From Boseongicola sp. (lineage in GTDB: Bacteria > Pseudomonadota > Alphaproteobacteria > Rhodobacterales > Rhodobacteraceae): a stretch of DNA of 43,742 nt. Under the pieces are notes generated by a model that had not been told where the DNA came from, did not search any database, and saw only the letters and a list, made by a program, of their open reading frames with translations. Position 1 is the first letter of the stretch. Each line of letters starts with the position of its first letter. The position numbers and the translations under genes are program-made. Of this stretch, positions 1 to 9,609 are shown one piece after another. The stretch spans positions 1 to 43,742 of the forward strand of contig JARFRG010000279.1 in NCBI GenBank assembly GCA_029287375.1. The letters are read 5' to 3'.

Positions 1-1
1 C

Positions 2-1015
2 CAGGAACTCCGCATGTTCTCGTCTACATGGGCCACTGCGACCATCGGCGGCTTCATCGCTGGCGGCTCGGGCGGCGTTGGCTCTTGCACATGGGGCTCA
101 CTTCGCGACCTCGGCAACATTATCCGCCTGCGCGTCGTCACGATGGAGGCAGAACCCCGCGTTGTCGAATTCCGCGGCGAGGAACTCGCGCGCGTCTCAC
201 ACGCCTACGGCACCAACGGCATCATCACCGAAGTTGAAATGCCGCTCGCCCCCGCCTACGACTGGGTCGAAATGTTCGTCGCCTTCGACAACTTCATGGA
301 GGCCGTCCACTACTCCGAACAGCTTGCCAAAGAAGACGGCATTCTCATCAAGCTCGCCAACATCTTCGAGGCCCCCGTCGCGCACGATTACTTCCAGCGT
401 GTCAAACCCCACGTTGATCCCGGCACGAACCTTGTCGGCCTCATGATCGCACCGCACTCCATGGATGGCTTCAATACCTTCACCGCACGTCGCCCCGAAG
501 CCCGCGTGATCTACCGCAGCGACGACAACGACTGGGAACGCAACCCCGGTCCGGTCTTCGAATATGGCTGGAACCACACCACCCTGCGCGCCCTCAAGGT
601 CGACCCTTCGATCACCTACCTTCAGGTCCGCTTTGGCCACCCGAACCACATCGAGTTGATCGAACAAATGCGTGACGCGCTTTCCCCCGAGGTTCTCCAC
701 CACCTGGAAGCCTTGCGCGAAAATGGCAAAGTCATCTTCGCAGGCCTCAGCCTCGTGAAATTTACCACCGAAGAACGCCTGAACGAGATCGTCAAAATCC
801 ACGAAGACGCAGGCGCCATGGTCTTCAACCCGCACCGCTACACGCTCGAAGAAGGCGGACGCCAAACCGTCGATGATCGTCAGTTGAACTTCAAAAAGGA
901 ATCCGATCCCAAAGGTCTGCTTAATCCCGGCAAAATGATCGCATGGGACGACCCCGATTTTTCCTTCGACGACATGTACGCCTATCCTAAACTCCAACCC
1001 TTAACCGAGGTCTAA
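2..1015 (+). CDS. FAD-binding oxidoreductase (GlcD / FAD-linked oxidase family), 5'-truncated by window start
   Basis: Frame is open to the left edge (QELRMFSS...). Contains FAD-binding-type text (GGFIAGGSGGVGSCTWGSLRDLGNI) and the C-terminal signature DPKGLLNPGKM typical of FAD-linked oxidases. Confidence 0.85.
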   Translation, partial: QELRMFSSTWATATIGGFIAGGSGGVGSCTWGSLRDLGNIIRLRVVTMEAEPRVVEFRGEELARVSHAYGTNGIITEVEMPLAPAYDWVEMFVAFDNFMEAVHYSEQLAKEDGILIKLANIFEAPVAHDYFQRVKPHVDPGTNLVGLMIAPHSMDGFNTFTARRPEARVIYRSDDNDWERNPGPVFEYGWNHTTLRALKVDPSITYLQVRFGHPNHIELIEQMRDALSPEVLHHLEALRENGKVIFAGLSLVKFTTEERLNEIVKIHEDAGAMVFNPHRYTLEEGGRQTVDDRQLNFKKESDPKGLLNPGKMIAWDDPDFSFDDMYAYPKLQPLTEV

Positions 1016-1020
1016 AGGCG

Positions 1021-1083
1021 CGAACGCATGCACCGACGTGATACCGACGCAATACCGACGCGATACCGACGTGGCGTTTCTGA
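1021..1083 (+). repeat. Intergenic 11-bp-period tandem repeat, 4 units of ACCGACGYRAT (ACCGACGTGAT / ACCGACGCAAT / ACCGACGCGAT / ACCGACGTGGC at 1032-1075), with conserved flanks
   Basis: Read directly. A second, inverted copy with matching flanks lies at about 14002-14064. Confidence 0.85.
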
Positions 1084-1101
1084 CCGTTTTCGGGGTCAGC
1101 A

Positions 1102-1683
1102 ATGACCCGCGCGCTGGTTCTTTACGCCCATCCCTGCGACGATAGTTTTGCCTCTGCACTGCACAATACCGTCGTCGAAACACTCACCCAGCGCGGCTGG
1201 GACGTTGACGATTGCGACCTCTACAAAGAAGGCTTTGATCCGGTCCTCTCCGATGCAGGGCGACGCGGCTATCACGATGAACCCGATAACATCGAACCTG
1301 TCAAAAACTACGTCGAACGCTTGCGGGCTGCAGATGCCCTAATTCTTTGTTTTCCGGTATGGAATTTCGGATACCCGGCCATACTCAAAGGCTTTTTCGA
1401 CCGCGTGTTTCTGCCCGGCGTGTCGTTCAAACTGGTCGACGGGAAAGTTCGGCCAAACCTCACCCAAATCAAGAAACTCGCCGCCGTCACGACCTACGGC
1501 GGCACCCGAATGCGCGCCACACTCGCGGGCGATCCGCCACGCATGGTTGTCAAACGCGCGGTCTGGCACGTGACGCGCCCCAAAAAAATGCGCTATCTTG
1601 CCCTTTATGACATGAACCGGGCCACCGACGCAAAACGCGCCGCCTACATCGCCAAAGTCCGCCAGGAAATGAAAGCCCTCTAA
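1102..1683 (+). CDS. NAD(P)H-dependent oxidoreductase (flavodoxin-fold, NQO/KefF-like)
   Basis: MTRALVLYAHPCDDSFASALHNTVVETL...LILCFPVWNFGYPAILKGFFDRVFLPGVSF; typical flavodoxin_2 family motifs. Confidence 0.85.
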   Translation: MTRALVLYAHPCDDSFASALHNTVVETLTQRGWDVDDCDLYKEGFDPVLSDAGRRGYHDEPDNIEPVKNYVERLRAADALILCFPVWNFGYPAILKGFFDRVFLPGVSFKLVDGKVRPNLTQIKKLAAVTTYGGTRMRATLAGDPPRMVVKRAVWHVTRPKKMRYLALYDMNRATDAKRAAYIAKVRQEMKAL

Positions 1684-2306
1684 TGCGCGCACTCGTCGTC
1701 TACTGCCACCCTCGCAAGACCAGTTTCACCGCTGCGGTCCGCGATACGGTTGTGCAAAAATTAGAAGGGGTTAGCGCCGAAATTCGCGTTCTTGACCTTT
1801 ACGCGCGCGGTTTTGATCCGGTGCTCACAGCTGCAGAACACGAAGGCTACGAGGCCTGCCCGGACAACTGTGCGCCCGTTGAAAGCGACGTCGCCGATAT
1901 TCGTTGGTGCGATACGTTAATCTTTATTTACCCAACATGGTGGTATGGTCTCCCCGCAGTCCTCAAAGGCTGGCTCGACCGCGTATTTCTGCCAGACGTC
2001 GCGTTTTTGATGCCCGACAGCGAAAACACGACGATCCGCCCCGGTTTACAGCACATCACACGCCTTGGCGTATTTACGACCTGCGGCGCAAGTTGGTGGC
2101 TCACACAATTCGTCGGCGCGCCAGGCAAGCGCACACTTCTGCGCGGCATTGGCATTCTATGTGCAAAGCCGCACAAAAAAGCCTTCGCCGCCCATTATCT
2201 GATGGACAGTTCGACCGACACGTCGCGCAAGAAACACTTGTCCCGCGTTGCCCGGAAAATGGATCGTTTCGTCGGCGCTCCCAAATCGCAAACGGTGCCG
2301 GCATGA
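1683..2306 (+). CDS. NAD(P)H-dependent oxidoreductase, paralogue of the upstream gene
   Basis: MRALVVYCHPRKTSFTAAVRDTVVQKL...LIFIYPTWWYGLPAVLKGWLDRVFLPDVAF; start overlaps the preceding stop (TAATG). Confidence 0.85.
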   Translation: MRALVVYCHPRKTSFTAAVRDTVVQKLEGVSAEIRVLDLYARGFDPVLTAAEHEGYEACPDNCAPVESDVADIRWCDTLIFIYPTWWYGLPAVLKGWLDRVFLPDVAFLMPDSENTTIRPGLQHITRLGVFTTCGASWWLTQFVGAPGKRTLLRGIGILCAKPHKKAFAAHYLMDSSTDTSRKKHLSRVARKMDRFVGAPKSQTVPA

Positions 2307-3223
2307 TCCCCATAATCGACTGGACCCGCGCCGAAACCGACCGTGACGCCCTTGTCAAAGACATCGGAGCCGCGTTCAGAAATCCGGGCTTCATGGTCCT
2401 GACGAACCCTGACGTTCCGGCGTCACTTCGCGCAGATGTCTTTGAGTTTGCAGATAAGTTTTTCGATCTGACTATCGCTGAAAAGCAACAGGTATCAATT
2501 CTGAACACGCCGCACTTTCGCGGTTGGGGCGCAAAAGGCGACGAAAGCCTCGATGAAACCCAGCCCCAGATTGATACCAAAGAGACCTTCAACGTCGGCC
2601 TCGATCTGCCCGAAAATGACCCGCGTGTTCTTGCGAACGACCCCTTTCGTGGCCCGAACCAATGGCCCGACCTCCCCGGTTTCCGCGACACACTTCTCGC
2701 CTACTACGACGCCGCCCAAACCCAAGGCCTCGCGATCCTGTCCATCATAGCCCAAGACCTGAACCTGCCTGCAAACCACTTTGACGCCCTCTTCAAAGAC
2801 CCGCTCAGCGCCTTGCGAATGCTTCGCTATCCACCGGCTACAGGCGCACAAAACAAGATCGGCGCAGGCGCACACACCGATTACGGCGCGATCACGCTCT
2901 TGATGACAGACGGCGAACCCGGCCTTCAGGTGCGCGCCCGCGACGGCGACTGGATCGATGTGCCCAGTGTCGAGAACGCCTATATCGTCAATATCGGCGA
3001 CTGCATGATGCGCTGGTCCAATGACATCTACGTCTCGACCCCGCACCGTGTCCTGCCGCCCAAAAACAGCCGCCGCTCTGTCGCCTTTTTCGTCGAAGCA
3101 AACCCCGACACCATCGTCGAAGCCTTCCCCGGAACCGGCACCCCGAAATATCCCGCAATTCGCGCCGCCGACTACCTTCAATCCCGGCTAGATGCGACCT
3201 ACGCCCCAAAGGAAACCTCATGA
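2303..3223 (+). CDS. Isopenicillin N synthase-like 2-oxoglutarate/Fe(II)-dependent oxygenase
   Basis: MIPIIDWTRAETDR...; GAGAHTDYGAITLLMTDGEPGLQV (HxD), NIGDCMMRWSND, STPHRV (distal His and Arg). Start overlaps the upstream stop (ATGA), so the 1904 start in the ORF track is not the gene start. Confidence 0.88.
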   Translation: MIPIIDWTRAETDRDALVKDIGAAFRNPGFMVLTNPDVPASLRADVFEFADKFFDLTIAEKQQVSILNTPHFRGWGAKGDESLDETQPQIDTKETFNVGLDLPENDPRVLANDPFRGPNQWPDLPGFRDTLLAYYDAAQTQGLAILSIIAQDLNLPANHFDALFKDPLSALRMLRYPPATGAQNKIGAGAHTDYGAITLLMTDGEPGLQVRARDGDWIDVPSVENAYIVNIGDCMMRWSNDIYVSTPHRVLPPKNSRRSVAFFVEANPDTIVEAFPGTGTPKYPAIRAADYLQSRLDATYAPKETS

Positions 3224-4017
3224 CACGTCGCTTTGACTGGGCTGACTATCGGACCACGGAATTCAACGGTATCGATCCCGAAAACGTCATCGCCATTCTT
3301 CCGACCGCCGCCATCGAACAACACGGCCCCCACTTGCCCGTCGGAACGGACACAATGATTGCTGAGGGCATGCTGGCTGAACTGCGCGCGCGATGCCCTG
3401 ATGATCTCGACATCCGCATCTTGCCTGTTCAAGCGGTTGGCAAATCAAACGAACATCTCCACGCCCGTGGCACCCTGACCTATACCGCCGAGACCGCTCT
3501 GGGTGCATGGCGTGAGATCGGCCTGTCAGTTGCCCGTGCAGGCCTGCGCAAAATTGTGATCGTGAACAGCCACGGCGGGAACCTTGATTTGATTTCAATC
3601 CTTTCGCGCGAATTGCGGGTGGATGCGGGGATGCTGGCCGTCAAATGCCAATGGGGCAATTTCGGCGCACCCGAAGGCCTGTTCTCAGAGCAAGAAATGG
3701 CATTTGGCATCCACGGCGGTGATCGCGAAACGTCATTAATGCTCCATTTCCGCCCCGAAACGGTGGATATGACCAAGGCCATCGATTTCCCCTCAACGGC
3801 CGAAACGGCAACGATCCCTCCGATCGGCCCGATCTCCTACGGATGGGTTTCCTCAGATCTGAACACTGATGGCACGGTTGGAGAAGCGCATCTTGGTACG
3901 GCAGAAAAGGGCGCAGCGTCCTGTTCCCACCAAATTTCAGGGTTCATTGACCTGTTGCGCAAGGTTCGCGACCACCCACTAGACGGATTCTCGCCTACTA
4001 AGGGTGGTCCCACCTAG
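3220..4017 (+). CDS. Creatininase / creatinine amidohydrolase family protein
   Basis: AILPTAAIEQHGPHLPVGTDTMIAEG...KIVIVNSHGGNLDLI...GIHGGDRETSLML; canonical creatininase-family metal-ligand motifs; overlaps the upstream stop (ATGA). Confidence 0.88.
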   Translation: MTRRFDWADYRTTEFNGIDPENVIAILPTAAIEQHGPHLPVGTDTMIAEGMLAELRARCPDDLDIRILPVQAVGKSNEHLHARGTLTYTAETALGAWREIGLSVARAGLRKIVIVNSHGGNLDLISILSRELRVDAGMLAVKCQWGNFGAPEGLFSEQEMAFGIHGGDRETSLMLHFRPETVDMTKAIDFPSTAETATIPPIGPISYGWVSSDLNTDGTVGEAHLGTAEKGAASCSHQISGFIDLLRKVRDHPLDGFSPTKGGPT

Positions 4018-4109
4018 ATTTCGCATAACCATATGTTGACTTTGAGACCGCTTCCGAGTGCAATGATGCTGGCAAGACAACCCTAGGAGCCGGCAACACC
4101 CGGGATGCC

Positions 4110-4286
4110 ATGGCAATCGGATCGATTTTTTTCACTCTCCCCATAGCATTCCTGTGCAGTATCTGGATGACAGCATTGCACGGATTGAACGCTCTTGAGA
4201 CGCTTGGGCTATATTCCGCGCTCGGAACTCTGACCTTGAGCACGCTTTTCCTTGCCACAGTCTTCGCCCTGCGCGATCTCAACTAA
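4110..4286 (+). CDS. Putative 58-aa small membrane protein
   Basis: Manual translation: MAIGSIFFTLPIAFLCSIWMTALHGLNALETLGLYSALGTLTLSTLFLATVFALRDLN, with two hydrophobic segments. Shorter than anything in the ORF track. Confidence 0.5.
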   Translation: MAIGSIFFTLPIAFLCSIWMTALHGLNALETLGLYSALGTLTLSTLFLATVFALRDLN

Positions 4287-4318
4287 CGCCCGCAATTGCC
4301 ACCGATTTGAAGGACGGC

Positions 4319-7171
4319 CTATTCAGCCGCCTCCAGGTAGTCCTCAAGCGGAGGGCATGTGCAGACCAGATGGCGGTCCCCCCAGACATTGTCGACACGG
4401 TTCACGGGTGGCCAATATTTGTCGACCCGAAACGCTCCCTTGGGATAGCAACCTTGCTCGCGCGTGTAGGGTCGGTCCCAATCCCCAACCAGGTCCTCGA
4501 CTGTATGTGGCGCCTTTTTCAAAGGATTGTTTTCCTTATCAATTGCCCCGCTTTCAATCGCATCAATCTCTTCACGGATTGCCAACATCGCATCGCAAAA
4601 CCGGTCCAGCTCGGCCTTGGTTTCAGATTCCGTTGGCTCCACCATTAGCGTTCCGGCGACTGGCCAGCTCATCGTGGGCGCGTGAAATCCGTTATCAATC
4701 AGTCGTTTGGCAATATCGTCAACCGTCACACCAGCACTGCCGTCAAAAGGTCGTGTGTCCAGAATGCACTCGTGCGCGACCCGCCCTTTCGAGCCCCGAA
4801 ACAAAACCTCGAACGCACCTTCAAGGCGTTTGGCGATGTAGTTTGCATTCAAAATCGCGACTTTCGTCGCCTGCGTTAACCCTTCACCACCCATCATCAG
4901 AATATAGGCCCATGGGATCATGAGGATGCCGGGAGATCCGTAAGGTGCCGCACTAACAGGGCCTTCGCGACCACCCGTCTCAGGATGCCCCGGGAGAAAC
5001 GGCGTAAGGTGCGCTTTCACCCCGATCGGACCCATGCCCGGTCCCCCGCCACCATGGGGAATGCAAAACGTCTCGTGCAGGTTTAAGTGACTGACGTCCG
5101 AGCCAATTTCACCCGGCTTTGCCAAACCAACCATTGCATTCAGGTTCGCGCCGTCCAGATACACCTGTCCCCCAAAGGAATGCGTGATCTCACATACGTC
5201 CCGAACCGTTTCCTCGAAAACACCATGCGTCGATGGATAGGTGATCATACACGCGGCCAACCGATCACCTGCCGCCTCGGCCTTTGCGCGAAAATCCACC
5301 AGATCGATATCGCCATTTGCGGCCGAGGCCACGACGACAACATCCATACCGCACATCTGCGCGCTCGCAGGGTTGGTACCATGCGCCGACACCGGAATAA
5401 GACAGACGTGTCGCTGATCATCTCCCCTTGATCGGTGATAGGCCATGATCGTCAACAGACCCGCATATTCCCCCTGAGCGCCCGAGTTCGGCTGCATTGA
5501 CATGTCGTCGTACCCTGTGATTTCGCACAGTTTCTCCGACAGATCTGCGATCAATTCGCTATATCCCTGAACCTGATCGAGCGGCGCAAAGGGATGTATA
5601 TTTGAGAATTGTGGCCAGGTGACCGGCATCATTTCAGCCGCTGAATTCAGCTTCATTGTGCAAGACCCAAGCGGGATCATTGCGCGATCAAGCGCCAGAT
5701 CCCGGTCAGCAAGGCGGCGCATATACCGCATCATTTCGGTTTCCGCGCGGTTGTGGTGAAAAGTCGGGTGCGTCAGAAAATCGCTCGTGCGATGGTATTC
5801 GATAGGCAGGCGTGTATAGCCGACTTCGAAGTCATCGCGATTGAGTTCCAACCCGAATGCCCGCCAAACGCCCTCAAGAACCGCCGGACGGATCGTCTCG
5901 TCCACCGCAATCCCGATTTTCGTGTCACCAACTTTACGGAAATTGATCCGCTCGCGTCGCCCAGCCTCCATGATCACGCCCTGAAGCGCGCCAACTTCGA
6001 CTGTGATCGTGTCAAAAAATAGTTTAGGTTCAATGGTATACCCGCCAGTTTCAAGTCCCATCACCAGACGCTCGGTTTTGCGATGGATGCGCTGCGCAAT
6101 CGCCTTCAGACCATCCGGTCCGTGGAAAACCGCATAAAAGGACGCCATAACGGCCAACAGTGCCTGCGCCGTGCAGACGTTTGATGTCGCCTTTTCCCGC
6201 CGGATATGTTGCTCGCGCGTTTGCAGCGAAAGACGATAGGCCTTGTTGCCCCGCGCGTCGATCGAGACCCCCACAAGGCGGCCCGGCATCGCCCGTTTCA
6301 GGTTGTCTTTACAGGACATATAAGCGGCGTGAGGCCCGCCATAGCCCAGCGGCACACCAAATCTCTGGGTTGACCCAACGGCGATATCTGCGCCCATCGC
6401 GCCCGGCTCTTTCAACAAGGTCAAAGCAAGCGGATCAGCGATAACAATTCCCAGAGCTTTGGCACCGTGTAACGCTGTCATTTGTTCCGTGAAATCGCGA
6501 ACATGCCCATAAGTGCCAGGATATTGAAAGATAGCCGCAAAAACCTCGTCTGCGACCAAATCCTCGGGCGCAGCGACAATGACCTCGATCTCAAGAGGCG
6601 CCGCGCGCGTTTTCATCACCTCGATGTTTTGCGGGTGGCAATTCTCATCGACAAAAAACACTTTTGACTTCGATTTCGCCATCCGCTGCGCCATGGTCAT
6701 CGCCTCGGCTGCTGCGGTTGCCTCGTCCAAAAGGGACGCGTTCGCTATCTCAAGCCCGGTCAGATCGCTGATCATCGTTTGATAGTTCAACAGAGCCTCT
6801 AGTCGCCCTTGACTAATCTCGGGCTGATATGGCGTGTAGGCCGTGTACCACGCCGGATTCTCAAGAATATTGCGCTGAATGGCGGGGGGCGTGACAGTAC
6901 CATAGTAGCCCTGACCAATCATTGTGGTGAACACTTCGTTTTTGTCCGCCACATTCCGCATGTGCCAAAGAAGCTCGCGCTCGGATTTTGGCTTGCCGAA
7001 AGACAACGGAGCCTTTTGGCGAATGGCCGCGGGTACTGTTTGGTCAATCAATTCATCAAGTGAGGCGACACCAAGAGTGCTCAGCATGGCCTCCATTTCG
7101 GCAGGCGACGGGCCGATATGCCGGCGATTGGCAAAATCGTACGGAAGATAGTCGGTTGGCGTAAAGGTCAT
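4319..7171 (-). CDS. gcvP: Glycine dehydrogenase (aminomethyl-transferring), P protein
   Basis: 950 aa; [99 protein letters not shown]; adjacent to gcvH and gcvT. Confidence 0.98.
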   Translation of the reverse strand: MTFTPTDYLPYDFANRRHIGPSPAEMEAMLSTLGVASLDELIDQTVPAAIRQKAPLSFGKPKSERELLWHMRNVADKNEVFTTMIGQGYYGTVTPPAIQRNILENPAWYTAYTPYQPEISQGRLEALLNYQTMISDLTGLEIANASLLDEATAAAEAMTMAQRMAKSKSKVFFVDENCHPQNIEVMKTRAAPLEIEVIVAAPEDLVADEVFAAIFQYPGTYGHVRDFTEQMTALHGAKALGIVIADPLALTLLKEPGAMGADIAVGSTQRFGVPLGYGGPHAAYMSCKDNLKRAMPGRLVGVSIDARGNKAYRLSLQTREQHIRREKATSNVCTAQALLAVMASFYAVFHGPDGLKAIAQRIHRKTERLVMGLETGGYTIEPKLFFDTITVEVGALQGVIMEAGRRERINFRKVGDTKIGIAVDETIRPAVLEGVWRAFGLELNRDDFEVGYTRLPIEYHRTSDFLTHPTFHHNRAETEMMRYMRRLADRDLALDRAMIPLGSCTMKLNSAAEMMPVTWPQFSNIHPFAPLDQVQGYSELIADLSEKLCEITGYDDMSMQPNSGAQGEYAGLLTIMAYHRSRGDDQRHVCLIPVSAHGTNPASAQMCGMDVVVVASAANGDIDLVDFRAKAEAAGDRLAACMITYPSTHGVFEETVRDVCEITHSFGGQVYLDGANLNAMVGLAKPGEIGSDVSHLNLHETFCIPHGGGGPGMGPIGVKAHLTPFLPGHPETGGREGPVSAAPYGSPGILMIPWAYILMMGGEGLTQATKVAILNANYIAKRLEGAFEVLFRGSKGRVAHECILDTRPFDGSAGVTVDDIAKRLIDNGFHAPTMSWPVAGTLMVEPTESETKAELDRFCDAMLAIREEIDAIESGAIDKENNPLKKAPHTVEDLVGDWDRPYTREQGCYPKGAFRVDKYWPPVNRVDNVWGDRHLVCTCPPLEDYLEAAE

Positions 7172-7240
7172 ATCTTTCTCCGCAGCCCGTCTAAAGAGCT
7201 GATAATGTTGTCAGAACTGAGCAACGCGCGCGGCGTCTCT

Positions 7241-7600
7241 TTAGGCGATCAGGTCGTTGTAGGCGTCTTCGTCCAATAGGGCGTCGATCTGGCTCATGTC
7301 ATCGACTTTCATCTTGAAAAACCATGCTTCCCCAAGGGGATCTTCGTTCACAAGGCCCGGATTGTCAGACAGCGCGTCGTTCACTTCAACGATCTCACCG
7401 TCAACGGGCGCCACGATGTCCGAGGCAGCCTTCACGCTTTCGATCACGCAAATCTCGTCACCCGAGGCAACTTTGGTTTCTGTTTCTGGCAATTCCACAA
7501 ACACCACGTCACCCAATTGGGTTGACGCATGTTCCGTAATGCCCACCACGACCACATCGCCATCCACGCGCAGCCACTCATGATCTTCTGTATATTTCAT
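7241..7600 (-). CDS. gcvH: Glycine cleavage system H protein
   Basis: 119 aa; [47 protein letters not shown] (lipoyl Lys). Confidence 0.97.
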   Translation of the reverse strand: MKYTEDHEWLRVDGDVVVVGITEHASTQLGDVVFVELPETETKVASGDEICVIESVKAASDIVAPVDGEIVEVNDALSDNPGLVNEDPLGEAWFFKMKVDDMSQIDALLDEDAYNDLIA

Positions 7601-8739
7601 TGGTCCCTCTTCGTCGTTTGACGTTTGTAATTTGATGGTCGGAACGGCATGGCAGCAACCGTCACCGGCAGTCTTTTTCCGCGGACGTCGCCTTCAAGGA
7701 CTGTGCCAACGGAGGCATAGTCCGACGCGACATAGCCCATCGACATCGGAGCGCCGAGTGTCGGGCCAAATGCGCCTGATGTCACCTCGCCAACTCTCTT
7801 GTCTCCTGAATAAAGCACAGTTCCCGCTCGCATTGGCGCACGACCATTCGGCAACAGCCCGACACGCCGACGTGTGGCTCCGTTGGCAAGCTCGTCGAGA
7901 ATTCGGTCCGCTCCCGGAAAACCGCCAGCGCGTTCACCGCCGCTGCGCCGCGCCTTCTGGATCGCCCACTCAAGCGCCCCCTCAACAGGCGATGTGGTGG
8001 TATCAATATCAGAGCCATAAAGGCAAAGCCCGGCCTCAAGCCGCAATGCATCACGCGCGCCAAGCCCAATCGGTGCGACCGCATCTATGGCGAGCAAAGC
8101 CTTGGCAAACTCGACAACAAAAGACGCCGGGACAGAAATCTCGTACCCGTCTTCACCGGTATAGCCCGAGCGCGACACCCAAAGATCAACGCCCTGCCAA
8201 CTGACCGTTGCCACATCCATGAACCGCATGTCTGCGACCTCTGGCACAAGGCGCGCGAAAGCAGCCTCTGCCTGAGGGCCTTGCAGGGCCACAAGCGCTC
8301 GGTCTGTAATCTGCTCAATGTCGCAGATTTCGGACAGATGCGACCTAAGATGCGCAATGTCGGCGTCCTTGCAGGCGGCATCCACCACCAGAAACAAGTG
8401 ATCGCCACGGTTCGCGACCATCAGGTCATCAAGAATGCCGCCGTCCTCATTGGTGAACAGCGCATACCGCTGGCGTCCCTCGGCGAGCGCCAAGATGGAC
8501 ACGGGAACGAGGCTTTCCAATGCCAAAGCTGCATCCGCGATCTGACCGGATTTTGGCCGCAAGATCACCTGCCCCATGTGGCTGACATCAAACAAGCCAG
8601 CGGCTTCGCGGGTGTGAATATGCTCTTTCATAACGCCCGCGGGATATTGAACAGGCATGTCATAACCTGCAAACGGCACCATCTTGGCGCCAAGCGATAC
8701 ATGTAGGTCGTAGAGCGGTGTGCGCTTCAATTCCGACAT
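7597..8739 (-). CDS. gcvT: Aminomethyltransferase, glycine cleavage T protein
   Basis: [84 protein letters not shown]; overlaps the gcvH start. Confidence 0.97.
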   Translation of the reverse strand: MSELKRTPLYDLHVSLGAKMVPFAGYDMPVQYPAGVMKEHIHTREAAGLFDVSHMGQVILRPKSGQIADAALALESLVPVSILALAEGRQRYALFTNEDGGILDDLMVANRGDHLFLVVDAACKDADIAHLRSHLSEICDIEQITDRALVALQGPQAEAAFARLVPEVADMRFMDVATVSWQGVDLWVSRSGYTGEDGYEISVPASFVVEFAKALLAIDAVAPIGLGARDALRLEAGLCLYGSDIDTTTSPVEGALEWAIQKARRSGGERAGGFPGADRILDELANGATRRRVGLLPNGRAPMRAGTVLYSGDKRVGEVTSGAFGPTLGAPMSMGYVASDYASVGTVLEGDVRGKRLPVTVAAMPFRPSNYKRQTTKRDQ

Positions 8740-8804
8740 CAGTTCCCCGTTTCTGCCGGCTGACGTGCGCCGGGCATCTGCCGGGCAATAACCTTGCCCG
8801 CGTG

Positions 8805-8970
8805 ATGCCCCCTCTGTCCCTTCGCCTGAGATCGTTATCCCTTCGGCGCCTCGATCATCTCGAGATCTCTCCAGAGTTTTATCAGCGCGGCGGTCCCTTT
8901 TGCCTGAGAGTTTACCAGGGCGGTTGCTCCTTCGGCACCGGAACGAATCCCGACTTCTCCCGTCACGCTG
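8805..8970 (-). promoter_or_regulatory. Tandem glycine riboswitch (two aptamers) upstream of gcvT
   Basis: Minus strand reads CGTGACGGGAGAAGTCGGGATTCGTTCCGGTGCCGAAGGAGCAACCGCCCTGGTAAACTCTCAGGCAAAAGGGACCGC...CTCTGGAGAGATC...GGCGCCGAAGGGATAACGATCTCAGGCGAAGGGACAGAGGGGGCATCACG, with the duplicated GCCGAAGG and CTCAGGC-AAGGGAC motifs of the glycine aptamer. Boundaries approximate. Confidence 0.95.
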
Positions 8971-9045
8971 AGGGAATCGTTACGCCGGATTATCCGCTGT
9001 GACAAGACCTTGCATACGGATGCTCTTAGCGACAAGACTTTGCCC

Positions 9046-9609
9046 ATGACAGCTTTTGTTTTCGGATATGGCTCGCTTGTGAACCGGGCCACACACACAT
9101 ATGCGACGGCTCACCCGGCTCGGATTTCAGGCTGGCGAAGGGCTTGGCGGCATGTGGTTGGGCGCGACGTTGCGTTTCTCACGGCAGTGCCGGATGCCAC
9201 GTCGGAAATCGACGGGCTGCTTGCCGAAGTCCCCGGACAGGATTGGGCAGCACTGGATGCGCGAGAGCATTCGTATGACCGTGATCTTGCACGCGATGTT
9301 ACTCATCACCTTGGAGACGATGCGCACGTGCATATCTATCATGCCCCGCCTGAACGCCACACCCCCGCAACGATGCTTCACCCGGTACTTCTCAGCTATC
9401 TTGATGTCGTCGTGCAGGGCTATCTGCGTGAATTTGGAGAGGCCGGAGTCGCACGTTTCTTCGCGACCACAGATGGCTGGGATGCACCCGTTCTAGATGA
9501 CCGAAAGCACCCGATTTATCCGCGCCATCAAGTGCTTAATTCATCCGAACGCGCCCTTACAGACGACCATATCGCACAACTATCGATCCGATTGCTGCCG
9601 ATGCCTTAA
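9046..9609 (+). CDS. Gamma-glutamylcyclotransferase-family protein
   Basis: MTAFVFGYGSLVNRATHTYATAHPARISGWRRAW... (FGYGSL...); internal ATG preferred over 9010. Confidence 0.75.
   Translation: MTAFVFGYGSLVNRATHTYATAHPARISGWRRAWRHVVGRDVAFLTAVPDATSEIDGLLAEVPGQDWAALDAREHSYDRDLARDVTHHLGDDAHVHIYHAPPERHTPATMLHPVLLSYLDVVVQGYLREFGEAGVARFFATTDGWDAPVLDDRKHPIYPRHQVLNSSERALTDDHIAQLSIRLLPMP

Noticed and set aside
197-997. 266-aa minus-strand ORF opposite the FAD-linked oxidase
   Set aside because: Opposite a clear family member; composition reflects antisense codon bias.
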